Origin: Chloroflexota bacterium
Lineage (GTDB): Bacteria; Chloroflexota; UBA6077; JACQUR01
Reading direction: 5' to 3'
DNA: 12,386 nucleotides
Assembly (NCBI GenBank): GCA_016210245.1
Contig: JACQUR010000351.1
Span: forward strand, 1-12,386
Position numbers and translations under genes: made by a program. Every line of letters starts with the position of its first letter. Positions within the stretch are counted from its first letter, which is position 1. A model generated the notes under the pieces. It had not been told where the DNA came from, searched no databases, and saw nothing but the letters and a program-made list of their open reading frames with translations. This document shows positions 1 through 5,816 of this stretch, one piece after another.

Positions 1-91
1 CCCTACGGCTCAGGGCGGCGGGGCGACCGGGCCGTCGCCCCCTACGGCTCAGGGCGGCGGGGCGACCGAGCCGTCGCCCCCTACGGCTCAG
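1..91. repeat. 39-bp tandem repeat, each unit a hairpin
   Basis: Two full copies and one truncated copy of a 39-bp unit begin at 1, 40 and 79, each opening with CCCTACGGCTCAG. The two full copies differ at one visible base (CGGGCC versus CGAGCC). That base lies in the loop of an 8-bp perfect hairpin, GGGGCGAC/GTCGCCCC, at 20-41 and again at 59-80. The array may continue beyond the left edge. It lies about 100 bp upstream of the luciferase-like gene. It resembles REP-type dispersed intergenic repeats, and its core is similar to the hairpin at 4206-4244. Function unknown. Confidence 0.85.
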
Positions 92-197
92 CGACCGCCG
101 GCACAGAACCTGGTCACCCCCTCGTCTGTTGCCGTTGAGGGCACCGACGTGGCATTGTTCCATTGCCAGGAGTTCGTTGTCTGTGGAGGGAAGAGCG

Positions 198-1145
198 GTG
201 AAGCAACTCCGTATCGGGGTCCAGGTCGTCGAAGAAACCGTTCCGGCGACCATCGACGCCATCGTGCGGGCCGAGGCACTGGGAATCGACGCCGTCTGGC
301 TGACGCTGGGCGGGGTGCGGCCCGATTCCGTCGCCATCTTCGCGGCCGCGGCCGTGCGGACGAGCCGCGTCCAGCTTGGCACGTCCATCGTCCCCACCTA
401 CCCGCGCCATCCCCTCGCGCTCGCGCAGGAGGCCAGGGTGGTCGCGGAGCTGGCGCCGGGCCGCTTCCGCCTCGGCGTCGGTCCCAGCCACCCGGCGAGC
501 ATCGAGGGGATGTGGGGCATTCCCTATCGGAAGCCGCTGTCCCATCTGCGCGAGTACCTGCACCTGCTCAAGGCTGCGCTCCAGCAAGGGGGCCAGGTGG
601 CCTTCGATGGGCAGTTCTTCCACGTGCGCGCCGATTGCGGCCACCCGGTCGATCTCCGGGTGATGGCCTCCGGCTTGCGCGGGAGGGCCTTCGAGCTGAT
701 TGGCGAGCTGGCCGATGGCGGCCTCAGTTGGGTGTGTCCGCTGCGCCAGATCGAGCAGGTCGCTCTGCCGGCGATGCGCGCTGGGGCCGCGAAGGCGGGC
801 CGGAACCGGCCGGCCATGATCATGCACCTCGGGGTGAGCGTCCACGAGGATGCGGCCGAGGTGCGGGCGGCGACGCTCAAGCAGTTCGGCTTCTACCCGC
901 GGGCTCCGCTCTACCAGCGCATGTTCGCCGAAGCGGGCTTCCCGGAAGCCACCCAGGGCGTGCTGAGCGAACGAATGGTGGACGCGATCGTGGCCTACGG
1001 CGACGAAGCCGCGGTGGCCCGGCACTTCGAGCGGATCGCCGCCGCCGGGGTGGAGGAAGTCATCTGCTCGGTCATCCCCGCCGGGAGGGACCCCGGGGCG
1101 TCCGCCCAGCGGACGCTGCAGTGTCTGGGCAGTCTGAGCGGGTGA
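198..1145 (+). CDS. LLM-class (luciferase-like) flavin/F420-dependent oxidoreductase
   Basis: Predicted 315-aa cytoplasmic enzyme of the bacterial luciferase-like superfamily. These are TIM-barrel proteins that use FMNH2 or reduced F420 for hydride transfer or monooxygenation. I chose the GTG at 198 because GGAGGG (185-190) sits 7 nt before it and the family-typical strand KQLRIGVQV follows at once; an upstream ATG at 129 adds sequence with no homology. Family hallmarks are the TSIVPTYPRHPLALAQEA segment and AELAPGRFRLGVGPSH (residues about 62-98), then the C-terminal GDEAAVARHFERIAAAGVEEV. Length is normal for F420-type members (about 290-350 aa). The choice between F420 and FMN and the substrate cannot be read from sequence. 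The gene stands alone and converges on the mazF-like gene across a 7-bp repeat hairpin. Not a shadow of the antisense frame at 114-1169, which has no recognisable domain. Confidence 0.9.
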   Translation: MKQLRIGVQVVEETVPATIDAIVRAEALGIDAVWLTLGGVRPDSVAIFAAAAVRTSRVQLGTSIVPTYPRHPLALAQEARVVAELAPGRFRLGVGPSHPASIEGMWGIPYRKPLSHLREYLHLLKAALQQGGQVAFDGQFFHVRADCGHPVDLRVMASGLRGRAFELIGELADGGLSWVCPLRQIEQVALPAMRAGAAKAGRNRPAMIMHLGVSVHEDAAEVRAATLKQFGFYPRAPLYQRMFAEAGFPEATQGVLSERMVDAIVAYGDEAAVARHFERIAAAGVEEVICSVIPAGRDPGASAQRTLQCLGSLSG

Positions 1146-1211
1146 TTCCGTCCCCGTCGTTGCACCCACGCCTGGGCAAAGTGGGGCGGGCGTCCTGCCT
1201 CTCCTGAGTCG

Positions 1212-1278
1212 TCAGTCGACAGTCCACAGTCGGCAGAGCACGGGCGGACTGTGAACTGTCGACTGTGGACTGTGGACC
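1212..1278. terminator. Inverted array of 7-bp repeats, probable bidirectional terminator
   Basis: The left arm is CAGTCGA, CAGTCCA, CAGTCGG, CAG (1213-1236). The right arm is the complement class TGAACTG, TCGACTG, TGGACTG, TGGAC (1252-1277). ACAGTCCACAGTC (1219-1231) pairs perfectly over 13 bp with GACTGTGGACTGT (1261-1273), and other registers shifted by 7 also pair. It lies between the stops of two convergent genes (1145 on + and 1360 on -), where a two-way terminator is expected. There is no T-tract, so termination is inferred from structure and position. Confidence 0.6.
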
Positions 1279-1359
1279 GGGCTTAGGCACTGCTCAGCCC
1301 TGTTCCCTGCCACTCGATTGGTGAACGGACTCGGATCGCGACAGCGGCGAACGCTCCGT

Positions 1360-1740
1360 CTATTCGGCAGGCTGCGCCGCGGGCGACGTGAGCTTCGCCC
1401 CGAGACCGAGGAAGAGGGCGAGGCCCTCGTCCAGCGCGCCAACCTCGCCGCTGGAAACCACGCCGAAGACACGGCGGATACGCCGCTTGTCCACGGAGCG
1501 CAGATGGTCGATGAGCGCGTAGGACGTCCTGGCAAGCCCACTGCGGCCTGGCTGGAGAAGGGGATAGAGTGCCCCTTCGCCAGGCGTCCCGGTCACAGGC
1601 ACGATGGCGGTCAGCGGAAAGCGCTGGTCGGCGATCACCTCCGGATCGCTGACGACAATGCGTGGGCGGACGCCCCGCTGCTCGTGGCCAGCAGTGGGGT
1701 CGAGCTCCAGGAGAACGACCGTGCCACGCTGGAGCCTCAC
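1360..1740 (-). CDS. MazF/PemK-family endoribonuclease toxin
   Basis: Predicted 126-aa type II toxin of the MazF/PemK (CcdB-fold) family, which cleaves RNA to arrest growth until neutralised by its antitoxin. Evidence is the N-terminal RGTVVLLELDPTAGHEQRGVRPRIVVSD, matching the family pattern RG.VV...DPT.G.EQ.G.RP..V.S, and the C-terminal ALIDHLRSVDKRRI, matching the conserved D.IR.VDK.R. The start is GTG at 1740, which overlaps the antitoxin TGA by four bases (GTGA), so the pair is translationally coupled. The track frame upstream to 1845 lies within the antitoxin gene in another frame and is not part of this protein. The stop is TAG. The C-terminus (AKLTSPAAQPAE) is slightly longer than usual. 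RNA target sequence cannot be predicted. Confidence 0.88.
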   Translation of the reverse strand: MRLQRGTVVLLELDPTAGHEQRGVRPRIVVSDPEVIADQRFPLTAIVPVTGTPGEGALYPLLQPGRSGLARTSYALIDHLRSVDKRRIRRVFGVVSSGEVGALDEGLALFLGLGAKLTSPAAQPAE

Positions 1741-2039
1741 CGCCCGACCTCTGTCCACCCCTCGCCAGGCACCCAGCGGACTTCCTTGCCCGCCTGGAGG
1801 TCGACCAGCCCGGCGGCATCCTCCTCCGGCAGAGAGGATGCCCATCCCTGGAAGCCGGTCTCGGCCAGCTCAGCAGTTTCCGGGTGCGGGCTCCGCAGGG
1901 AGCGCTTGAGCAGGTCACGCCGACGCCACTCGAGCTCATGCCGAGCGGCCTCCTGGAGGAACTTGCTCCGGTTCTTCTCGAGTCGGTCGATATCCCGGAC
2001 CAGGTCAGCGGGCAAGGTGATGGTCACGCGCTCGTTCAT
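1737..2039 (-). CDS. Ribbon-helix-helix MazE-type antitoxin
   Basis: Predicted 100-aa antitoxin paired with the downstream MazF-like toxin. The N-terminus MNERVTITLPADLVRDIDRL is a typical ribbon-helix-helix: a beta strand VTITLP, then a helix. It continues with EKNRSKFLQEAARHELEWRRR, as in RHH antitoxins of MazF/PemK pairs. The acidic, Pro/Trp-containing C-terminal tail (about residues 60-100) is where such antitoxins wrap their toxin. ATG 2039 is chosen over a longer open frame because the RHH begins there and GAGGG lies 11 nt upstream. It probably represses its own promoter: a 6-bp inverted repeat, ATGATC-N8-GATCAT, lies just upstream at 2059-2078. The four-base GTGA overlap with the toxin is the usual antitoxin-first arrangement. 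Confidence 0.85.
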   Translation of the reverse strand: MNERVTITLPADLVRDIDRLEKNRSKFLQEAARHELEWRRRDLLKRSLRSPHPETAELAETGFQGWASSLPEEDAAGLVDLQAGKEVRWVPGEGWTEVGR

Positions 2040-2058
2040 CGGTACAGGTACCCTCTGG

Positions 2059-2096
2059 ATGATCGTATCATAGATCATACTCGCTGCCAGTGCCAG
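2059..2096 (-). promoter_or_regulatory. Candidate promoter and operator of the mazEF-like operon
   Basis: On the minus strand, TATGAT (2067-2072) is a good -10, with CTGGCA (2091-2096) as a weak -35 at 18-bp spacing. The perfect inverted repeat ATGATC-N8-GATCAT (2059-2078) overlaps the -10, as expected of an RHH autorepressor site. The block is AT-rich against its GC-rich surroundings. The assignment is inferred from position and symmetry. Confidence 0.45.
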
Positions 2097-2129
2097 GGGG
2101 CACGGCCCACGAATTGGCCAGGCCTCTTG

Positions 2130-2687
2130 GTGCTCGGAAGGGCGCGTTGCTGGTCGTGCCCGCAGCTTCTCGACCAGCTCTTGTCTGAAGGGCCCCCAAC
2201 CGAGCCGCGACCGCGAAGCAGCGCGGTCGTGCTCGCGGGTGGCGCCACACTGGGCTGGCCTCGCCCCCAGACGGCGCGGCCTGGGGAGTCCAGCCAGGAC
2301 ACGGCGGCCGTTTCCCACGCGCACCCGGCGAGCAGCGCACCACCCGGTGTGCAGCCAACCCCGACGGAGACGGTCGCCCTGGAGGTGCTCGCGCCCCAGG
2401 CAGCTCCGGCGCCCGCCGGCCCGCCCACGGGCGCGAGCCGACCGCCCGCCGCCGCGGCGCCCGCGGCCCCCGGCCGTCAGGAGGTCGGCAACACTGGCGG
2501 GCTGGGGGCCAACCTCCGTGCCGCCCCCGGCACCGAGGCGAAAGTGCTGGCTGCCCTACCCGAAGGCACGGCCCTCGATCCCCTCGACCGCGCGAACGAT
2601 GCCAGCGGCCGCGTCTGGCTCAAGGTGCGCGACCCGCGCGGGATGATTGGCTGGGTGGCACAGGAGTACGTAAAGCGTAAAGCGTAA
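2130..2687 (+). CDS. SH3b-domain protein with Pro/Ala-rich linker
   Basis: The C-terminal 60-65 residues form a bacterial SH3 (SH3b) domain: VGNTGGLGANLRAAPGT, then VLAALPEGTALDPLD, then WLKVRDPRGMIGWVAQEYV. This is the standard NLR..P....V...L..GT...W..V....GWV pattern of domains that bind peptidoglycan or peptide ligands. Before it lies a long Ala/Pro-rich stretch (about residues 65-115), as in extracytoplasmic linkers. No signal peptide or transmembrane segment is evident, and the start is unclear: GTG 2130 is tentative, with only a weak AGG upstream, and GTG 2229 is an alternative. The gene may be a 5'-truncated remnant. Its last codons (VKRKA and TAA) are encoded by the 7-bp CGTAAAG array, so the repeat has supplied the C-terminus. 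It is divergent from the mazEF-like operon. Confidence 0.55.
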   Translation: MLGRARCWSCPQLLDQLLSEGPPTEPRPRSSAVVLAGGATLGWPRPQTARPGESSQDTAAVSHAHPASSAPPGVQPTPTETVALEVLAPQAAPAPAGPPTGASRPPAAAAPAAPGRQEVGNTGGLGANLRAAPGTEAKVLAALPEGTALDPLDRANDASGRVWLKVRDPRGMIGWVAQEYVKRKA

Positions 2688-2820
2688 AGCGTAAAGCGTA
2701 AAGCGTAAAGCGTAAAGCGTAAGACGTAAGGGGTAAAGCTCGGTGCGTCTTACGCATGACGCATGACGTTTTACGTTTTACGTTTTACGTTTTACGTTTT
2801 ACGTTTTACGTTTCACGTTC
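2669..2820. repeat. Inverted heptamer arrays (CGTAAAG)n / (ACGTTTT)n between convergent genes
   Basis: Seven perfect CGTAAAG units (2669-2717) are followed by three degenerate units (to 2738). A 10-bp perfect inner stem follows, GCGTAAGACG (2717-2726) with CGTCTTACGC (2746-2755). Then come six perfect ACGTTTT units (2766-2807) and decayed ACGTTTC and ACGTTC. In the + strand transcript the two arrays pair along their length, with one G-U wobble per repeat; in the - strand transcript that position is an A-C mismatch. The block sits between the stops of the SH3b gene (2687, inside the repeat) and the MFS gene (2827), so a terminator role is likely. It resembles the short tandemly repeated repetitive (STRR) heptamers described in cyanobacteria; membership in that class is not claimed. 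Confidence 0.9.
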
Positions 2821-2826
2821 GGCGCC

Positions 2827-4122
2827 TCACCGGATGCGCCGATAGGGCGGGTAGAGCAGGGCTGTTCCGGCCACGACGGCCGCGACCACCAGACCGGCGC
2901 CGGCGAGGGTGGCGCGGCCACCCAACTGGTCGGCGAGCCAGGCCATCGGGAGCGCCCCGAACGGCATCACGGCGAAGGTCAGCAGGTAGACGCTCATCAC
3001 CCGCCCGTACAGCCGCGGCTCGGTGTTGCCCATCACCAGGGTGTTGTTGAGGGCGGAGTAGGCTGCCGAGCTGAAGCCTACCAGCGGCAGCAGCACTACT
3101 GCCAGCGGGAAGGAGGGCGCCAACGCGAAGCCGACCAGCGTCAGTCCGAAGGACACCCCCAGCCAGAGCTGCAGCATGGCCGGGCGGGAGAAGCTGGCCA
3201 GAGTCGCCACCATGATCGACCCGGCCAGCGCCCCCACCCCGCTGGCTGCCATCAGCACTCCGAGCCCGGCCGCGCCGACGTTGAAGACGCGCTCGGAGAA
3301 GACCGGCATGAGCTGCAGGTAGGGCATCCCAAAGAAGAGGGTGATGAACGCCAGCCCGAGCAGCGCCACCAGAGCCGGCGAGGAGCGAATGTACTTGAGC
3401 CCCTCCACCAGTTGCTCCCGCCCGCCAGCGGCGCGGCCCGGCTGCGCCTCGCCCGGGCGGTACAGGCCCGCGGGCAGTCGGAGCAGCGAGGCCAGCACGC
3501 CGGCGTACATGGCCGCCATGAGCACGAAGACGCCCCGGATGCCGATGGCGGGCACGGCGATGAGGCCGCCGGCCAGGGCCGGCCCGGCGATGCGGCCGAA
3601 GTTCATCCCGGCGTTGTTGACCGCGATCGCGTTCCGCAGCAGCCGCCGCCCGACCAGTTCGGCGATGAAGGCCTGGCGAGCCGGCATGTTGAAAGACAGC
3701 GCGGCGCCCTGGACCAGCCCGAGCGCGGCCAGGTGCCACACCTGGAGCACTCCGCCCAGGGCGAGCGCCGCCAGGGCGGCAGCCGCCAGCCCCAGCGTGC
3801 CCTGGGTGGCGAGCAGGACCGCCCGACGCGAGATTCGGTCGGCCACCACCCCGCCGACCAGCGCCAGCAGAACCAGCGGCAGGCCCATCGCGCTGCTCAC
3901 CAGCCCGATCGCGGTCGCGGAGCCGGAGAGGGTCAGGGCGGCGTAGCCGGTCGTGACCACGCTCATCTGCCAGGCCAGCGTGGCGGGCAGCATGCCCAGC
4001 CAGAGCAGCCGGAAGCTCGGCACCCCGAGGGCCGGGTACAGGCGCAGCACGAGCGGCTGGGGCGGTGGCTTGGAGGCTCCAGGGGGAGCAGGCGTGGAAC
4101 TCTGTCCTGTGAGGTGTGACAT
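2827..4122 (-). CDS. MFS transporter (MFS_3/EntS-like exporter family)
   Basis: Predicted 431-aa inner-membrane protein with a hydrophilic Pro-rich N-terminus (residues 1-30) and about 12 hydrophobic segments. The major facilitator signature A is seen between TM2 and TM3 as GGVVADRISRR (residues 90-100). FNMPARQAFIAELV followed by NAIAVNNAGMNFGRIAGPALAG is characteristic of the EntS-like branch of proton-driven drug or siderophore exporters. The central loop ends with EGLKYIRSSPALVALL, also typical of that branch. Start ATG 4122 has GAGG five bases upstream. The 3' end abuts the heptamer array. Substrate unknown. About 200 bp with a strong hairpin (4206-4244) separate it from the PIG-L gene, so it may be transcribed separately; TACAAT (4275-4280, minus strand) is a possible -10 with no convincing -35. 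Confidence 0.9.
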   Translation of the reverse strand: MSHLTGQSSTPAPPGASKPPPQPLVLRLYPALGVPSFRLLWLGMLPATLAWQMSVVTTGYAALTLSGSATAIGLVSSAMGLPLVLLALVGGVVADRISRRAVLLATQGTLGLAAAALAALALGGVLQVWHLAALGLVQGAALSFNMPARQAFIAELVGRRLLRNAIAVNNAGMNFGRIAGPALAGGLIAVPAIGIRGVFVLMAAMYAGVLASLLRLPAGLYRPGEAQPGRAAGGREQLVEGLKYIRSSPALVALLGLAFITLFFGMPYLQLMPVFSERVFNVGAAGLGVLMAASGVGALAGSIMVATLASFSRPAMLQLWLGVSFGLTLVGFALAPSFPLAVVLLPLVGFSSAAYSALNNTLVMGNTEPRLYGRVMSVYLLTFAVMPFGALPMAWLADQLGGRATLAGAGLVVAAVVAGTALLYPPYRRIR

Positions 4123-4183
4123 GGCTGCCTCGCTTGATCGGCGCGGTTCTCGGCGGAATTCGAGCCGATCGGCGCGCGGGTTG

Positions 4184-4244
4184 AGGGACGTCCCTACTGG
4201 TGGAGCGGGCCTCTACGGCCGCGCAGGGCGGGCCGAGAGGCCCG
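4184..4244. terminator. Palindrome plus strong hairpin between the PIG-L and MFS genes
   Basis: AGGGACGTCCCT (4184-4195) is a 12-bp perfect palindrome. CGGGCCTCT (4206-4214) pairs with AGAGGCCCG (4236-4244), and inside this CGGCC (4216-4220) pairs with GGCCG (4231-4235), giving a 14-bp stem with one bulged A and a 10-nt loop. It lies downstream of the PIG-L stop and upstream of the MFS start, both on the minus strand, so it could be a terminator or a leader structure. There is no T-tract. The core CTACGGC...CAGGGCGG resembles the repeat at 1-91. Confidence 0.45.
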
Positions 4245-4323
4245 GCCTACCTGAATTCGGCCGCAACCGCCATTATTGTAGCGCTGGCGCGGCTCTCGCA
4301 CGCGCCGCCCGCCAATGCCCTTG

Positions 4324-5187
4324 TCACTGCCTCGCCGGGTCGCTATTGCCCAGACCCGCCAGCAGGTCGTCCCGCGCCGCCTCGCCCCCTTCACCCCGGG
4401 CCAGCACGAAGTGCTCCCGACCGAGCAGGCGGTCGCGCCACTCGTCCGGCAGCAGGTGCAGCGGGTCGTTTGGGCCAACCTGGGTGGCATGCGCGGCCAG
4501 GGCGCGCCGCTTCTTGTCCAGCCACGGGCTGACGTCGACGGCTGCGGTGATCTCCCGGTCCGGCACGCCGAGGCGGTCGAGGTCCTGGTCGCGGAACGGG
4601 CCCACCTCCAGGCCTGCCGCCCGCGCTCGCTCCGCCAGCTCGCGCAGCAGGCCGCGCGGGATGGCCGTGTAGTACAGGCGCGCCGGGCGATGAGGCGGGC
4701 CGGCCTCGGCAAGCGCTCGTGGGTCGCCCGCCAGGTCGAAGGCGACAGTGGTGTGGCGGCTGACGGCCACGTGGTCGGGGTGGCCGTATCCGCCGCCGGG
4801 CTCGAAGGTGATCACCACGTGCGGGCGCAGCTCGCGCACCAGCCGCACCAGACGCGCCACCACCTCATCGGGATCCGCCCGGTGGAGGCAGCGGGGATCG
4901 TCGTTCTCGGGCGTGCCGGCCATGCCGGAGTCGCGGTAGCCGAGGAAGTACACCTCCTCCACGCCCAGCTCTCGGCACGCGGCGCGCAGCTCGCCCTCCC
5001 GCACCGCGCCCAGCGTCTCCGCGCTGGCCAGGGCGAGGTCGGAGATCTCCCCGACCTCGCCCCGCGTGGCGCAGACCACGGTGACCCGTGCGCCCGCCTC
5101 CACCGCGCGGGCCAGCACCCCAGCAACGCCGAAGGCCTCGTCGTCCGGATGGGCGAACACGGCCAGCAGCCCGGGCGCAAGCGTCAT
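4324..5187 (-). CDS. PIG-L family deacetylase (MshB/Mca-like)
   Basis: Predicted 287-aa zinc-dependent N-deacetylase or amidase of the LmbE/PIG-L family. The family includes GlcNAc-PI de-N-acetylase and the mycothiol enzymes MshB and Mca. The zinc site is visible: AHPDDE at residues 12-17 (His13, Asp16 as ligands, Asp15 as base) and GHPDH at 135-139 (third ligand His139). TRGEVGEI (41-48) follows the second strand, as in MshB/Mca proteins. Length matches the family (about 280-300 aa). ATG 5187 has AGGTAGGTG upstream and lies 8 bp after the TAG of the DsbA-like gene, so it is the last gene of a three-gene operon. A role in low-molecular-weight thiol chemistry is suggested by that redox neighbour but is inference; sugar or lipid deacetylation is equally possible. 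Confidence 0.9.
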   Translation of the reverse strand: MTLAPGLLAVFAHPDDEAFGVAGVLARAVEAGARVTVVCATRGEVGEISDLALASAETLGAVREGELRAACRELGVEEVYFLGYRDSGMAGTPENDDPRCLHRADPDEVVARLVRLVRELRPHVVITFEPGGGYGHPDHVAVSRHTTVAFDLAGDPRALAEAGPPHRPARLYYTAIPRGLLRELAERARAAGLEVGPFRDQDLDRLGVPDREITAAVDVSPWLDKKRRALAAHATQVGPNDPLHLLPDEWRDRLLGREHFVLARGEGGEAARDDLLAGLGNSDPARQ

Positions 5188-5195
5188 GGTGACAC

Positions 5196-5804
5196 CTACC
5201 TCGCCAGAGTCCGTTCCGCGGCTTCGCGGAACGCGGCGTAGGGCTGGGCGCCGACCACCACCTCGTCCCCCACGAAGGTGGTCGGAACGCCGTTGATGCC
5301 GTACTCGTACGCCTCCTGCACGGCGGCGATCACCTGAGCGCGGTAGCGGCCCTCGGCCAGCGCCTGGCGCAACGGCTCAGGATCGAGGCCGACGGATTCG
5401 GCGAGCGCCGCCAGCACGTCGACCTTGCCGATGTCGCGCCCCTCGGCCCAGTAGGCGCGGAAGACGGCGCGGCGGAAGGCCTCATCCTGCCCGGCCTCGC
5501 GGGCGTAGACGGCGGCCTCGTGCGCCAGCCAGCTACTCGAGATCCACGCGCGCGGCTCCGCCGAGATGGGCAAGCCGGCCTCCACGGCCATGGCCCGCAG
5601 CCGCTCGTGGCGCTGCTGGCGGTTGGTGGCGAGGTGGGGCGGCAGCGGACTCCCCTCGGGCGGCGCATCGGGCCGCAGCAGGTAGGGCCGCCACTCCACC
5701 TCTACGGGGTAGTCCTGCGCCAGGCGTTCGACCCGCTCCAGGCCGATATAGCAGTACGGTCAGACGAAGTCGGAGAAGACCACCACTTGCACCTGGGGCT
5801 CCAT
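5196..5804 (-). CDS. DsbA/FrnE-family thiol oxidoreductase, probable selenoprotein (in-frame UGA at the active site)
   Basis: Read through an in-frame TGA (5760-5762, codon 15), this is a 202-residue DsbA-fold protein of the FrnE type. It begins MEPQVQVVVFSDFV, then UGA, then PYCYIGLERVERL. FrnE/DsbA relatives have DFVCPWCYxG here, so the TGA replaces the first active-site cysteine (U-P-Y-C). The thioredoxin-fold end is intact, with the cis-Pro segment GVPTTFVGDEVVVGAQPYAAF. The ATG at 5804 has a strong GGAGG directly after the TAA of the upstream gene. The alternative start after the TGA (GTG 5699) has no comparable signal and would delete the first strand and the active site. A SECIS-like hairpin follows the TGA (5717-5743). 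The gene ends with TAG, 8 bp before the PIG-L gene. Alternatives are a TGC-to-TGA nonsense mutation or a sequencing error. No selenocysteine machinery lies in the window. Confidence 0.85.
5717..5743 (-). promoter_or_regulatory. Candidate bacterial SECIS element
   Basis: In the minus-strand mRNA, 26 nt after the UGA, lies a 7-nt apical loop GGUCGAA (5733-5727). It is closed by GCG/CGC, then a bulged A on the 5' side, then CUGG/CUGG pairing with two G-U wobbles (5741-5738 with 5723-5720). Two more pairs are possible with a bulged C (to 5743/5717). Known bacterial SECIS elements lie within the coding region just after the UGA and carry a G in the first two loop positions; E. coli fdhF has a GGUCU loop with a 5'-side bulge. 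Assigned by hand folding only. Confidence 0.6.
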
Positions 5805-5816
5805 TGCGCTGCCTCC

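Noticed and set aside
1..91. CRISPR array
   Set aside because: The units are directly adjacent with no unique spacers, and no cas genes are present.
114..1169. Long minus-strand open frame opposite the LLM gene
   Set aside because: Composition is that of a high-GC shadow and it shows no domain, whereas the + strand frame is a recognisable family with a good ribosome-binding site.
2669..2820. CRISPR or assembly artefact
   Set aside because: Units are 7 bp with no spacers; units decay gradually at the outer ends and the arms differ by one base per repeat, which argues for real, evolved repeats rather than an assembly error.
5760..5762. UGA read as Trp or Gly by an altered genetic code
   Set aside because: TGA is the genuine stop of many genes in the window with correctly placed downstream overlaps, so general reassignment is excluded; only local recoding or mutation remains.
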